Counted from the first letter of the stretch, positions 34,779 through 43,530 are shown. The stretch: 47,070 bases of DNA from an uncultured Bacteroidales bacterium (GCA_900317345.1 ONGK01000010.1:1-47070); one strand, 5' to 3'. The notes: a model not told the origin generated them from the letters alone. A program made the numbers and translations.

Positions 34779-37094
34779 ATGAGCAAAAATCTGGTTATAG
34801 TAGAGTCTCCGGCGAAAGCCAAGACCATAGAGAAATTCTTGGGCGACAGCTATCATGTGTTGAGCAGCCAAGGCCATATACGTGATATCGAACCGGTGGG
34901 AAGGAACTCAATGGGTATTGATTTCGAGCACGGATACCAACCTCATTATGCCATCGATGCGCATAAAGAGCATCTTATCGCGCAGTTGCAGCAGGAGGTC
35001 AAAAAGGCGGACACCGTTTGGCTGGCGTCCGATGAAGACCGCGAGGGAGAAGCGATAGCATGGCATCTGAAGGAGGTTCTCGGTCTGGATAAGAAAGACA
35101 CCAAGCGTATTGTGTTTCACGAAATCACCAAGACCGCCATTCAGGAAGCCATACTTCATCCGCGCGATATCGATTATAATCTGGTCAACGCCCAGCAGGC
35201 ACGCCGCGTGCTGGACCGTATTGTTGGCTTCGAGTTATCGCCCATCTTGTGGAAGAAAGTGACAACCGGCCTCTCCGCCGGACGCGTGCAATCTGTAGCG
35301 GTGCGTCTGATTGTTGAGAAAGAGCGAGAGATAGAATCTTTCCGTGCCTCGTCTTCCTATCGCATTTTCGCCGATTTCATCGGAACAAATCCGGGTGACG
35401 CCTCGGTGCTGAAATGCGAACTGGACCATCGTTTCTCGCATAAGAAAGACGCTATCGAATTCATGGAAAGCCTGAATACGGCAATGTTCATCGTGCGCAG
35501 CGTGGAGCGCAAACCCGTGGCGCATATGCCGGCTCCGCCTTTCACCACCTCCACCCTGCAGCAGGAGGCGGCGCGCAAGCTGAAATTCTCTGTTTCCAAG
35601 ACCATGCGTCTGGCGCAGGCACTGTACGAGAGCGGAAAAATAACCTACATGCGTACGGATAGCGTCAATCTGTCCACGCTGGCGCTGGCTACCAGCAAGG
35701 AGGTCATCGCCGAGCGCTACGGCAAGGAGTATGTACACACCCGCCAATATCGCACCAAGGCAAAAGGCGCACAGGAGGCGCACGAGGCCATCCGTCCTAC
35801 CTATATGAACGTGCTCAACGCGAGCGCCAACAAAGACGAGCAGCGCTTGTATGAGCTTATCTGGAAGCGGACAATCGCCAGCCAGATGGCGGAGGAGCAA
35901 TGCGAGAAAACAACCATCGAAGTGTCCGTACACGGCAGCAAATATTCTTTCGTGGCAAACGGCGAAGTGGTTCAGTTCGACGGTTTCACTCGCGTCTATG
36001 TGCAATCGACGGACGAAGCGGAGGAGGAGCGCCGCCTCTTGCCGGCGATGTCGCCACGCGAGCGTCTCAAACTGCAGGCTGCGGAAGCCATCCAGACCTA
36101 CGCCAAGCCGCCATACCGGTACAACGAGGCAACACTCGTCAAGCGCATGGAGGAGCTCGGCATCGGCCGTCCGTCCACCTACGCTACCATCATCGAAACC
36201 ATCCAGAAAGTGAAATATGTGGAGCGCGGCTCCGTGGCCGGACAGAAACGCGACGTGGCGCTGCTCACGCTCAAGAACGGTATGGTGATGGAGAAACAGA
36301 AAAGCGAGATGTACGGTGCCGAAACACAACGACTGCTGCCTACCGATCTCGGACGCGTGACGAATGATTTTCTGGTAGCCCATTTCCCATCCATCCTCAG
36401 CTATGATTTCACGGCGCACGAGGAGGAGCAGTTCGACCGCATCGCCATCGGCAAGGCGGACTGGACGCAGACGGTAGATACTTTCTACAAGACCTTCCAG
36501 CCGCTGCTGACCGCCATTCCGTCGGGCCATATCGCAGCGCGTGAACTGGGCAAGGACCCGGCTACGGGCATGACCGTTTATGCCAAGATCAGTAAGATTG
36601 GCCCCTGCGTACAGATCGGCGACGCCACGGATGCCAAACCGCGTTTCGCCAGCCTCAAGAAAGGGCAGTCTATCTTCTCTATCACGCTGAACGAAGCGCT
36701 GGAACTCTTCCGCACAGCCCTACCGCTCACGCTCGGCGAGCACGAAGGCAAAGAGGTAGTCATCGGCGAGGGCAAATACGGCCCGTATATCCTGTATAAC
36801 AAAGCTTATATCAGCATCCCGCGCGGCAAAGACCCGTTGACGCTGACCATGGATGAGGCGGTGGAACTGATTGCGCAGAAGCAGCAGAGCGACAAGCCTT
36901 TGCATGAATGGGGAGACATACAGGTGCTGCAAGGACGGTATGGAGCGTATATCCACACGTCGGAAGGCAATTATCAGCTGCCGAAAAATGCGGACCTAAC
37001 TGCTCTTACGGAGACGGAAGCGCGCTCGATTATCGCAAAATCGGCACCTCTAACGGCGAGAAAACGCACTTTTTACAAAAAAAGTAGCAAATAA
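34779..37094 (+). CDS. topA: DNA topoisomerase I
   Basis: A type IA topoisomerase that relaxes negative supercoils. The TOPRIM domain is at the N-terminus (VIVESPAKAKTIEKFLG; SDEDREGEAIAWHL with metal ligands); the catalytic Tyr lies in ITYMRTDSVNLS near residue 290. No zinc-finger cysteines follow; instead the C-terminus has topoisomerase C-terminal repeats (GPYILYNKAYISIPRG, GRYGAYIHTSEGNYQLP). The ATG at 34779 (MSKNLVIVES) is preferred to a GTG six bases upstream. The product has 771 residues. The promoter of tRNA-Pro starts at the base after its stop codon. Confidence 0.95.
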   Translation: MSKNLVIVESPAKAKTIEKFLGDSYHVLSSQGHIRDIEPVGRNSMGIDFEHGYQPHYAIDAHKEHLIAQLQQEVKKADTVWLASDEDREGEAIAWHLKEVLGLDKKDTKRIVFHEITKTAIQEAILHPRDIDYNLVNAQQARRVLDRIVGFELSPILWKKVTTGLSAGRVQSVAVRLIVEKEREIESFRASSSYRIFADFIGTNPGDASVLKCELDHRFSHKKDAIEFMESLNTAMFIVRSVERKPVAHMPAPPFTTSTLQQEAARKLKFSVSKTMRLAQALYESGKITYMRTDSVNLSTLALATSKEVIAERYGKEYVHTRQYRTKAKGAQEAHEAIRPTYMNVLNASANKDEQRLYELIWKRTIASQMAEEQCEKTTIEVSVHGSKYSFVANGEVVQFDGFTRVYVQSTDEAEEERRLLPAMSPRERLKLQAAEAIQTYAKPPYRYNEATLVKRMEELGIGRPSTYATIIETIQKVKYVERGSVAGQKRDVALLTLKNGMVMEKQKSEMYGAETQRLLPTDLGRVTNDFLVAHFPSILSYDFTAHEEEQFDRIAIGKADWTQTVDTFYKTFQPLLTAIPSGHIAARELGKDPATGMTVYAKISKIGPCVQIGDATDAKPRFASLKKGQSIFSITLNEALELFRTALPLTLGEHEGKEVVIGEGKYGPYILYNKAYISIPRGKDPLTLTMDEAVELIAQKQQSDKPLHEWGDIQVLQGRYGAYIHTSEGNYQLPKNADLTALTETEARSIIAKSAPLTARKRTFYKKSSK

Positions 37095-37126
37095 TTTGCA
37101 TATATCAAAAAAAAGCAGTACTTTTG
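37095..37126 (+). promoter_or_regulatory. tRNA-Pro promoter
   Basis: TTTG at 37095-37098 follows directly after the topA stop codon; the 20-nt spacer begins CATATATC and ends AAAAAAAAGCAG; TACTTTTG at 37119-37126; then CACCCGCTTT. It differs from the 589 promoter at only a few positions. Start near 37133, leaving a 120-nt leader before the tRNA. Confidence 0.85.
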
Positions 37127-37253
37127 CACCCGCTTTTGAAAATTAGAATGAGTAGGGCTCCCGAAAATTTTAATTTTTGGGAAGAGCGGGAGCACGACGA
37201 AAATTCATATGAGCGATGTTATCGCGAATCGTATTGAGTCGTCGCTCACGCGA

Positions 37254-37326
37254 CGAGAAGTAGCGCAGTTGGTAGCGCACTACGTTCGGGACGTAGGGGT
37301 CGGGCGTTCGAGTCGCCTCTTCTCGA
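37254..37326 (+). tRNA. tRNA-Pro(CGG)
   Basis: A 73-nt cloverleaf. The acceptor CGAGAAG/CTTCTCG pairs perfectly, the D-arm is TAGCGCAGTTGGTAGCGCA, the anticodon stem CTACG/CGTAG with loop TTCGGGA gives CGG, and the T-arm carries TTCGAGT. CCA is not encoded. Its leader contains short inverted repeats (GCGATGTTATCGC). Confidence 0.96.
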
Positions 37327-37327
37327 C

Positions 37328-37363
37328 AAAAAGGAGAATCATCTTTTGATGGCTCTCCTTTTT
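37328..37363 (+). terminator. Terminator after tRNA-Pro
   Basis: Arms AAAAAGGAGA and TCTCCTTTTT enclose CATC/GATG; the hairpin ends in a T run one base after the tRNA. It can work on both strands, but the chromate-transporter genes converge from further right. Confidence 0.82.
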
Positions 37364-37390
37364 GCGTTATGACGTCCGTCCCCTGCAGGA

Positions 37391-37440
37391 CCGAACGTAA
37401 TCGTTCGGGACGCGGAGCATCTCCCCGATGAAACGGGGAG
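37391..37440. other. Two GC-rich hairpins between tRNA-Pro and the chr genes
   Basis: CCGAACG/CGTTCGG with a TAAT loop (37391-37408) and CTCCCCG/CGGGGAG (37421-37440) lie in the 105-nt gap. On the minus strand they follow the stop codon of the chromate-transporter gene; no T run is present, so they may be a 3' protective structure. Confidence 0.5.
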
Positions 37441-37468
37441 AGCGGCCTCCGCCTAGAGGGGAGCCCGC

Positions 37469-38032
37469 CTACCCGTATATGCAATAACCGGCAATGCCGG
37501 CAAAAACGATAAGGAGAATGGGGTGGCTCAGGATATCGGTCACCCTGCTCTTATATACCTGCGGCAGGACTGTCAACCCCGCCACAGCGGCGAAGATAAT
37601 CCAACTGGCGGTGTCGATAAAGTTGGTCGGTTTGATAAGCATAAGCGCCGCAGCGGCTATCAGGCCGATAACTGTGAAACGCAACATCCGGAGCGTCTGC
37701 TCGAAATAGATATTCCCTTGAAAACGCCGGCTCAGCCAGAAATACGCCTTGCAAACCGAAAGCATGATTATGAGGCTCGGCAGCACGATAGCGAAAGTGG
37801 CGAGCACGCTTCCCCAGAAACCGGCGGTGGTATAGCCGACGTACGTCGCGCAGTTGATACCTATCGGGCCGGGCGTGACCTGGCTCACCGCCACGATATC
37901 GACAAACTCCTGCTGGCTCATCCATCCGTGCGTCTCCACCTCCATCTGGATAAGCGATAATATGGCCAGACCGCCGCCGAAACCGAACAGACCTATCTTG
38001 AAGAAACTCAGAAATAGTTGCAGATAGATCAT
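37469..38032 (-). CDS. Chromate transporter family protein, second half
   Basis: A 187-residue membrane protein of the CHR family with about five helices, starting MIYLQLFLSFFKIGLFGFGG. Family motifs: FGFGGGLAILSLIQMEV, SQVTPGPIGINCATYVGY and ATFAIVLPSLIIML. Full-length ChrA has two such halves in one chain; here they are two genes overlapping by 4 nt, as in the short-chain CHR pairs that work together. Export of chromate is known for some pairs but is not certain here. The longer open frame upstream is the partner gene in another frame. Confidence 0.88.
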   Translation of the reverse strand: MIYLQLFLSFFKIGLFGFGGGLAILSLIQMEVETHGWMSQQEFVDIVAVSQVTPGPIGINCATYVGYTTAGFWGSVLATFAIVLPSLIIMLSVCKAYFWLSRRFQGNIYFEQTLRMLRFTVIGLIAAAALMLIKPTNFIDTASWIIFAAVAGLTVLPQVYKSRVTDILSHPILLIVFAGIAGYCIYG

Positions 38033-38568
38033 CTCCGCCTCCTTTCTGCGATATCCACCGCCAGAAGCGTCAGCATAATCGTTGCCAAGATAACCCACAC
38101 AGGGTTGACATGCCCGAGCCAGATGAGCAAGGCGGCGGCAATAGGGATGAGGGCTGTGAGCCAACTAATCCGGGCAGACTTCGCCATCTTCACCAGCGGG
38201 GCAGCGATAAGCGCCACCACGGCGGGACGGATACCCTTGAACGCCGCTTCTACCGCCGGCTGTTCTTTCCATTCGGAGAAGACCGTCGCGATGGCCAGAA
38301 TGATGATAAATGACGGCAGCACAGCGCCTAACACCGCTCCGGCCACGCCCCGCCAACCGCCTATGCGCCAACCGATGAAGATGGCGGAATTGACGGCTAT
38401 CAGCCCCGGCGCTGCCTGCGCGAGGGCTATCATATTAAGAAACTCCTCCTCGTCAATCCAGCCCTTGCGGTCCACCACTTCGCGTTGGATAAGCGGCAAC
38501 ATGGCATAGCCTCCACCGAGGGTGAAGGTGCCGATTTTGAGATATGTCCAAAAGAGCTGAAAAAACAT
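38029..38568 (-). CDS. Chromate transporter family protein, first half
   Basis: A 179-residue membrane protein of the CHR family, starting MFFQLFWTYLKIGTFTLGGG. Motifs: TLGGGYAMLPLIQREVVD, AQAAPGLIAVNSAIFIGW and AVLGAVLPSFIIILAIATV. It pairs with the next gene, whose ATG overlaps this stop. No own promoter is visible in the 70-nt gap after udk; it may be read from the udk promoter through a weak hairpin. Confidence 0.88.
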   Translation of the reverse strand: MFFQLFWTYLKIGTFTLGGGYAMLPLIQREVVDRKGWIDEEEFLNMIALAQAAPGLIAVNSAIFIGWRIGGWRGVAGAVLGAVLPSFIIILAIATVFSEWKEQPAVEAAFKGIRPAVVALIAAPLVKMAKSARISWLTALIPIAAALLIWLGHVNPVWVILATIMLTLLAVDIAERRRR

Positions 38569-38580
38569 AGACCGCTGCGC

Positions 38581-38617
38581 TCAAAGAAAAAAGCGGCTTT
38601 GAGTAGCCAAAGGCTAC
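38581..38617 (-). terminator. Possible weak terminator after udk
   Basis: On the minus strand GTAGCC/GGCTAC with a TTT loop (38617-38603) is followed by TCAAAG/CTTTGA arms and a stretch AGCCGCTTTTTTC. This could end part of the udk transcript before the chr genes. The structure is modest. Confidence 0.45.
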
Positions 38618-38638
38618 GGTCTTTCGACTTTCGACTTT

Positions 38639-39253
38639 CTACTTATCATTCAACTGCTGCTTGACGAACTTGGCGAGCATGTTTATCGCCGCATTGTTGT
38701 GTCCTCCTTGCGGTACTATCACATCCGCGAAGCGTTTGCAGGGCTCGATGAACTGCTCGTGCATCGGTTTGAGCACACGCTGATAGCGGTCAAGAACGGC
38801 CTCTGCCGTACGTCCGCGTTCCACCACGTCACGCCGCATGACGCGTATCAGACGGTCGTCAGCGTCGGCGTCAACGAATATCTTCAGGTCCATCTGCTGC
38901 CGCATTTTCGGCTCACGCAGCGCCATAATACCTTCCACGATAATCACTTCGCGCGGCTCGATATGAATGGTCTCTTTCTGGCGCGTGCAGGTGATATACG
39001 AGTATATCGGCTGCTCTACGGGCTTGCCTTCCTTCAGCATCTCGATATGCTTGGTCAGCAGACCCCAGTCGAACGCATCGGGATGGTCGAAGTTGATGTT
39101 CTGGCGCTCCTCCACGGGCACATGACTACTGTCTTTGTAGTACGAATCCTGCGGAATGACCACCACTTCGCCTTTCGGAAGGCGCTCTATCAGTTTTCTC
39201 ACTACCGTTGTTTTACCCGAGCCGGTACCGCCCGCAATGCCGATGATAAACAT
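38639..39253 (-). CDS. udk: Uridine kinase
   Basis: A pyrimidine-salvage enzyme phosphorylating uridine and cytidine. The Walker A motif GIAGGTGSGKTTVVRKL is at the N-terminus, followed by IPQDSYYKD, NFDHPDAFDWGLL, VIIVEGIMALREPKM and RLIRVMRRDVVERGRT, all typical of Udk. The 204-residue length is normal. Two further uridine-kinase-like genes (9794 and 42055) are more distant relatives. Its promoter at 39285 is divergent from that of tdk, another salvage kinase. Confidence 0.95.
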   Translation of the reverse strand: MFIIGIAGGTGSGKTTVVRKLIERLPKGEVVVIPQDSYYKDSSHVPVEERQNINFDHPDAFDWGLLTKHIEMLKEGKPVEQPIYSYITCTRQKETIHIEPREVIIVEGIMALREPKMRQQMDLKIFVDADADDRLIRVMRRDVVERGRTAEAVLDRYQRVLKPMHEQFIEPCKRFADVIVPQGGHNNAAINMLAKFVKQQLNDK

Positions 39254-39284
39254 AAAGCGATGTACGATTGTTTAATACGGAGTG

Positions 39285-39316
39285 CAAAGGTACAACAAAA
39301 AAAGCACATACGCAAA
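39285..39316 (-). promoter_or_regulatory. udk promoter
   Basis: On the minus strand TTTG (39316-39313), 20 nt starting CGTATGTG and ending GTTG, TACCTTTG (39292-39285). Start near 39278, about 25 nt before the ATG. Confidence 0.82.
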
Positions 39317-39351
39317 TAATTGATTATTTTTTTACGAATTTATTGCAGGTG

Positions 39352-39383
39352 CTTGCACATATCAGTTTTTTTTACTACCTTTG
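39352..39383 (+). promoter_or_regulatory. tdk-priA promoter
   Basis: CTTG at 39352-39355, 20 nt starting CACATATC, TACCTTTG at 39376-39383. Start near 39390, about 40 nt before the tdk ATG. It is divergent from the udk promoter. Confidence 0.78.
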
Positions 39384-39430
39384 CACGCAAATTGAAAACC
39401 TATTATTGTAATCAATAAAGCAACTGTTAT

Positions 39431-40039
39431 ATGTTTTCAGAACGAGACACCAAAGGCCCGTCTTTGAGGCGAGGTTCGATTGAAGTGGTATGCGGCTCCA
39501 TGTTCAGCGGCAAGACCGAAGAGCTCATCCGCCGTATGAAGCGCGCCAAGTTCGCCAAACTGCGCGTGGAGATTTACAAGCCCGCCATCGATGTGCGCTA
39601 TAGCGATGAGGATGTCGTCAGCCACGACCGGAATGTCATCCAGTCCACGCCCGTGGATAGCAGCCAGAATATCCTGCTGATGGTGGATGATATAGACGTG
39701 GTGGGTATCGACGAGGCGCAATTCTTCGATATGGGTATTGTCGATGTATGCCAGCAGCTCGCCAACCGCGGCATACGCGTCATTGTGGCGGGTCTGGATA
39801 TGGACTACCGGGGTGTGCCTTTCGGTCCTATCCCTGCGCTCATGGCAATAGCGGATGATGTGTATAAGACCCACGCCATCTGCGTGCATTGCGGCGACCT
39901 CGCGTACGTCAGCCATCGTCTCGTTCAGAGCGATAAACGAGTGCTGCTCGGCGAAACGGACAGTTACGAACCCCTCTGCCGTGCTTGTTATAACAAAGCC
40001 ATCGCGGAGGAAGGCGAACGAAGTGAGCAGGCTAATTGA
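39431..40039 (+). CDS. tdk: Thymidine kinase
   Basis: A class II (TK1-like) thymidine kinase of 202 residues that makes dTMP from thymidine and ATP. The P-loop [18 protein letters not shown] is followed by the [11 protein letters not shown] segment, the thymidine-binding [19 protein letters not shown] and the zinc site ([13 protein letters not shown], later CRACYNKA). Its last 17 nt overlap the priA start, so the two are coupled. Confidence 0.96.
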   Translation: MFSERDTKGPSLRRGSIEVVCGSMFSGKTEELIRRMKRAKFAKLRVEIYKPAIDVRYSDEDVVSHDRNVIQSTPVDSSQNILLMVDDIDVVGIDEAQFFDMGIVDVCQQLANRGIRVIVAGLDMDYRGVPFGPIPALMAIADDVYKTHAICVHCGDLAYVSHRLVQSDKRVLLGETDSYEPLCRACYNKAIAEEGERSEQAN

Positions 40040-42068
40040 TATCATATTACCCTTAGCCATCCGGGATTGTTATACCTATAGCGTCCCGGATGGTTTGTCT
40101 ACTCCCCTCCCGGGCACACGTGTCATCGTGCCGCTGATGAACAAAGAGGTGCGGGGAGTTGTTCTGCGGGAGCATACCGAACCCGTCGAACCCGCGTTGG
40201 CGGCGAAGATTCGTCCGATTCTTGCGGTCTCTGATGCCGCGCCCGTCGTCTCGCCCCAGCAGCTCGCCCTATGGCAATGGATGAGCAGCTATTACATGTG
40301 TTCGTTGGGCGAAGTGATGTCGGCTGCCTTGCCCGGAGGACTCGACAAACGGCTCATCAACCCGCCCAAGCGGAGAAAGACGCACCTCAACGCATATGAC
40401 GGACCGGTCGAACCAGCCCATCCCCTCTCGCCCGCACAGACGAAAAGTGCCGATGACATCGAGCGTTTATGGACCGCCGGCAAGCAGATTGTCCTCCTGC
40501 ATGGCGTCACATCCAGCGGCAAGACGGATATCTACATCCATCTCATCCGCCAGCAGCTTGAGGCAGGAAAAAATGTGCTCTATCTGGTGCCCGAGATTGC
40601 CCTGACTACGCAACTCACCACGCGGCTCGAGCGTATTTTCGGAGATAAACTCATCGTCTATCACAGCCGTTTCACCGATGCCGAGCGCGCAGACAGGTAT
40701 GAAAAAATCTCCAATCTCAAATCTCAAATCTCAAATCTCAAATCTCAAATCTCCAATACCTACGTGGTCCTTGGTGCCCGCAGCGCCGTCTTCCTTCCCA
40801 TCCCGGACGTGGGTCTCGTCATCGTGGATGAGGAGCACGACCCCAGTTACAAGCAGGCGGAGCCTGCCCCGCGATACCATGCACGCGCAGCGGCAATCAT
40901 GCTCGCCAAGGAGCACGGAGCGCACGTGCTGTTAGGCACCGCCACGCCGTCCATCGAGTCCTATTATCTCGCCCGGAGAGGCATCTACGGCCTGGTGACG
41001 CTCACCCAGCGCTTCGGAGGCGTCGAGCTGCCGGACATACGTCTGGTGGACCTCAAACGCCAGTACGAGCGAAAGGAGATGTACGGCCATTTCAGCGACC
41101 CACTGGTGGAGCGTATCCGCCAATGCCTCGCGGACCACAAGCAGGTTATCCTCTTCCAGAATAGACGCGGCTACGCGCCGCAGATACAATGCGTTCAGTG
41201 CGGACAGCCGCCGCGGTGCATCCAGTGCGATGTGCCGATGACGCTCCATATGCGCGCGAACGAGCTCCGATGCCATTACTGCGGTTACCACACGCCCGTG
41301 CCGACCGTCTGCCCGCATTGCGGAGGCGAATACAAGACCATCGGATTCGGCACGGAGCGCATCGAGGACGAGATACAGACCCTTTTCCCCGAAGCACGGG
41401 TGCTCCGGATGGACCTCGACACCACGCGAAACAAGTCCGCGTACCAGGATATCATCAACGCCTTTGCCAAACATGAGTGCGACATCCTCGTCGGCACCCA
41501 GATGATTACCAAAGGCCTGCATTTCGATGACGTCCGCCTCGTGGCGGTACTCAATGCCGACCCGCTCTTCAACCAGCCTGATTTCCGGGCATACGAACGC
41601 GCTTTCCAGATGCTGGAGCAGGTAGCGGGACGCGCCGGACGAAAAGGCACCAAAGGGGAGGTATGGATACAGACTTTCGATACCGGCAATGCGGTCTTGC
41701 GCATGGTTGGGGCGCATGACTACCGAGCCTTGTATGAGCAGCAGATTGCGGAGCGGGAATTGTTCAAATATCCGCCGTTCCACCGCCTCATCCGGTTGCA
41801 GCTACGCCATGCCAAACAGCAGCAGGTGCACGAAACCGCCACGCTGCTCCAAGCGCATCTCAGCCGCATCTTCGGCACGCGCGTCTCGGCCGTCATCATC
41901 CCCTCCGTGGAGCGAGTGCAGGCTTATTACATACGCGAACTCACCCTCCGCATCGAGCAAGGGGCAAATATCGCCGAAGCTAAGCGACGGCTCAACGAGG
42001 CAATAACGTATATCGCTTCGATTGCATCGAATAAAAACGTAAAGACCATCATAGATGTTGATTCCTGA
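40023..42068 (+). CDS. priA: Primosomal replication restart helicase PriA
   Basis: A 3'-5' DNA helicase that reloads the replisome at stalled forks. From the start come the N-terminal DNA-binding domain ([16 protein letters not shown]), Walker [11 protein letters not shown] near residue 160, VDEEHD near 270, [13 protein letters not shown], and the zinc region with repeated CxxC ([25 protein letters not shown]), then [15 protein letters not shown] and VAGRAGRKG. The GTG at 40023 is the best start; the longer open frame upstream is tdk out of frame. An in-frame repeat (SNLKSQI units, about residues 229-245) sits where relatives have a short loop. 681 residues. Confidence 0.93.
   Translation: MSRLIDIILPLAIRDCYTYSVPDGLSTPLPGTRVIVPLMNKEVRGVVLREHTEPVEPALAAKIRPILAVSDAAPVVSPQQLALWQWMSSYYMCSLGEVMSAALPGGLDKRLINPPKRRKTHLNAYDGPVEPAHPLSPAQTKSADDIERLWTAGKQIVLLHGVTSSGKTDIYIHLIRQQLEAGKNVLYLVPEIALTTQLTTRLERIFGDKLIVYHSRFTDAERADRYEKISNLKSQISNLKSQISNTYVVLGARSAVFLPIPDVGLVIVDEEHDPSYKQAEPAPRYHARAAAIMLAKEHGAHVLLGTATPSIESYYLARRGIYGLVTLTQRFGGVELPDIRLVDLKRQYERKEMYGHFSDPLVERIRQCLADHKQVILFQNRRGYAPQIQCVQCGQPPRCIQCDVPMTLHMRANELRCHYCGYHTPVPTVCPHCGGEYKTIGFGTERIEDEIQTLFPEARVLRMDLDTTRNKSAYQDIINAFAKHECDILVGTQMITKGLHFDDVRLVAVLNADPLFNQPDFRAYERAFQMLEQVAGRAGRKGTKGEVWIQTFDTGNAVLRMVGAHDYRALYEQQIAERELFKYPPFHRLIRLQLRHAKQQQVHETATLLQAHLSRIFGTRVSAVIIPSVERVQAYYIRELTLRIEQGANIAEAKRRLNEAITYIASIASNKNVKTIIDVDS
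40706..40754 (+). repeat. Seven-copy heptanucleotide tract inside priA
   Basis: AATCTCC, five copies of AATCTCA, then AATCTCC, seven 7-nt units in a row. Three units make 21 nt, so the protein shows a seven-residue repeat SNLKSQI. Gain or loss of one unit would shift the frame of priA. Confidence 0.92.
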
Positions 42069-43005
42069 GGAAAAGCGCCGTGTGGCGTATATCAATGAGA
42101 TGATTGAGAGCGGCAGGGCCGCACAATTGGTCAAAGAGGGCGAGGATTACCATGCCCGCCAGTTAACCTCCATCGCGCAGGATATCTGCTCGCGGTCGGG
42201 CGTGCGCGTGGTGCTGATTGCCGGACCTTCATCCAGCGGAAAGACCACCACCAGCCATCGCCTGTGCCTTGAGCTGCTCGCGCAGGGACGCCAGCCCGTC
42301 GCCCTTTCTTTGGATAACTGGTATATGGGCGGCAACCGGTTACCACTGGACGCGAACGGAAAGAAGGATTACGAATCGGTCTATGCCATCGACCTGGAGC
42401 TGCTGGAGTCGGACCTCAAAGCGCTCATCGACGGCAAGGAAATAGCACTGCCTACCTTCAATTTCGCGGAGGAGAGGCGGGAATATATGGGTGATACGCT
42501 GCAACTCGAGCCGGAGGGCATCCTCGTCATCGAGGGCATCCATGCCCTGAACCCCATTCTCACCAAGCATATCGATGCCGCGTGCAAATATAAGATCTAC
42601 GCTTCGCCGATGAGTTCTATGTCGCTGGACGGCGAGCGATGGGTGCCTACATACGTCCATCGGCTGCTACGACGGATGAGCAGAGACCTGCGCACGCGTG
42701 GCAAATCGCCGCTCGAGACATTGGATTTATGGCCGTCCGTGATTGAAGGAGAAGCCAAATGGATTGAGCCCTTCCGCAACGAAGCGAACGCGTTCTTCGA
42801 TACCTCGATGAACTATGAACTGTCGGCGCTCCGAATGAAGGTAGAGCGCGCGCTGCAATCTATACCTGCGACGGCGCCGGAATACCAGATTGCCGAGTTG
42901 CTCCTTTCTTATCTCTCCTTCTTCAACTACCTCGAGCCGAAATACATCCCCGCCACCTCTATTTTGCGAGAGTTCATAGGAGGCAGCCTCTTCAATGTAG
43001 GCTAA
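42055..43005 (+). CDS. Nucleoside kinase (uridine kinase-like), short paralogue
   Basis: A 316-residue P-loop kinase: AGPSSSGKTTTSHRLCLELL near residue 60, LSLDNWYMGGNR, LPTFNFAEERREYMGDTL, ILVIEGIHALNP and the shared tail PATSILREFIGGSLFNVG. It corresponds to the kinase half of the 563-residue protein at 9794 but lacks its TGS and ThrRS-like domains. The ATG overlaps the priA end by 14 nt. The substrate is unknown; uridine or another nucleoside is likely. Confidence 0.85.
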   Translation: MLIPEEKRRVAYINEMIESGRAAQLVKEGEDYHARQLTSIAQDICSRSGVRVVLIAGPSSSGKTTTSHRLCLELLAQGRQPVALSLDNWYMGGNRLPLDANGKKDYESVYAIDLELLESDLKALIDGKEIALPTFNFAEERREYMGDTLQLEPEGILVIEGIHALNPILTKHIDAACKYKIYASPMSSMSLDGERWVPTYVHRLLRRMSRDLRTRGKSPLETLDLWPSVIEGEAKWIEPFRNEANAFFDTSMNYELSALRMKVERALQSIPATAPEYQIAELLLSYLSFFNYLEPKYIPATSILREFIGGSLFNVG

Positions 43006-43038
43006 TTTTGCACTTTTTTGCAAAAAAACGCACAAAAA

Positions 43039-43070
43039 TTTGCGTATATCAGAAAAAAGCAGTACCTTTG
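43039..43070 (+). promoter_or_regulatory. tRNA-Met promoter
   Basis: TTTG at 43039-43042, a 20-nt spacer starting CGTATATC and ending AGAAAAAAGCAG, TACCTTTG at 43063-43070. It shares the GCAG-ended spacer with the other rRNA/tRNA promoters, but the sequence after the -7 box (TCGTCGATTT) differs. Confidence 0.82.
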
Positions 43071-43288
43071 TCGTCGATTTCGTCGATTAACGACTTCGTT
43101 GCTCTGCAACTCGTGTAGTTACCGGGAAATCTCCTCTCCGATTAAAACATCGCTCCGCTAGCGTTTTAATCGGTTAATTATCTCGGGAGGAATGCTAGTG
43201 AAACGATATTCCGACCGAAGAGCGTAGCATAATACGTAGCACTATACAAGCGCAGAGCGCGCAGTCGTGCGAGTATTAATGCAAGCGA
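43071..43288 (+). other. Long structured leader before tRNA-Met
   Basis: About 210 nt lie between the predicted transcription start and the tRNA. They hold the strong inverted repeat CCGATTAAAAC/GTTTTAATCGG (43138-43173) and smaller repeats such as CGTCGATT. No open frame of note is seen. Other tRNA leaders here are 50 and 120 nt. Confidence 0.6.
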
Positions 43289-43362
43289 GGCGGGATAGCT
43301 CAGCTGGTTAGAGCGCATGATTCATAATCATGAGGTCCCCAGTTCAATCCTGGGTCCCGCTA
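43289..43362 (+). tRNA. tRNA-Met(CAT)
   Basis: A 74-nt cloverleaf with the acceptor GGCGGGA/TCCCGCT (first pair G:U), D-arm AGCTCAGCTGGTTAGAGC, anticodon stem CATGA/TCATG with loop TTCATAA giving CAT, and T-arm TTCAATC. CCA is encoded at 43363-43365, unlike the other tRNAs here. Elongator Met is most likely; an Ile2 tRNA with lysidine cannot be fully excluded. Confidence 0.93.
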
Positions 43363-43364
43363 CC

Positions 43365-43395
43365 AAGCAGCCTACCATACCACGGTAGGCTGCTT
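43365..43395 (+). terminator. Terminator after tRNA-Met
   Basis: A 12-bp perfect stem AAGCAGCCTACC/GGTAGGCTGCTT begins at the last base of CCA. The T content after it is low (CTATTATG), so termination may need help, but position and stability support the call. Confidence 0.75.
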
Positions 43396-43423
43396 CTATT
43401 ATGCTGGGGATATGCTATGCGCT

Positions 43424-43530
43424 CCATAGGATAACCATATGATACCCATAGGATACCCATATGATAGACGCCAAAATCTGTCATTTTTACGCCTCTTTCT
43501 ATATATATACGTAGTATATATATACTTTTT
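43424..43530 (-). repeat. 107-nt dispersed repeat, copy B (hairpin + 11-nt array)
   Basis: On the minus strand it matches copy A at 17070-17176 over the same 107 nt: a 32-nt AT-rich inverted repeat with one difference, a 29-nt unrelated spacer of identical length, then 46 nt with three differences holding four 11-nt units of TATNNTATGG type. It lies between tRNA-Met and the terminator of the beta-helix gene. Confidence 0.85.

Noticed and set aside
35235-36530. Minus-strand open frame of 431 codons opposite topA
   Set aside because: Antisense shadow of topA, whose motifs are complete on the plus strand.
37469-38568. Frameshifted single chrA gene
   Set aside because: Both halves have their own start with a clean ATGA overlap, as in known two-gene CHR pairs, so this is not a broken gene.
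39855-40022. N-terminal extension of priA
   Set aside because: It is tdk sequence in another frame; PriA homology begins at the GTG at 40023.
40706-40754. CRISPR-like array
   Set aside because: Units are 7 nt with no spacers; it is a simple tandem repeat inside priA. No other CRISPR-like pattern or cas gene is present.
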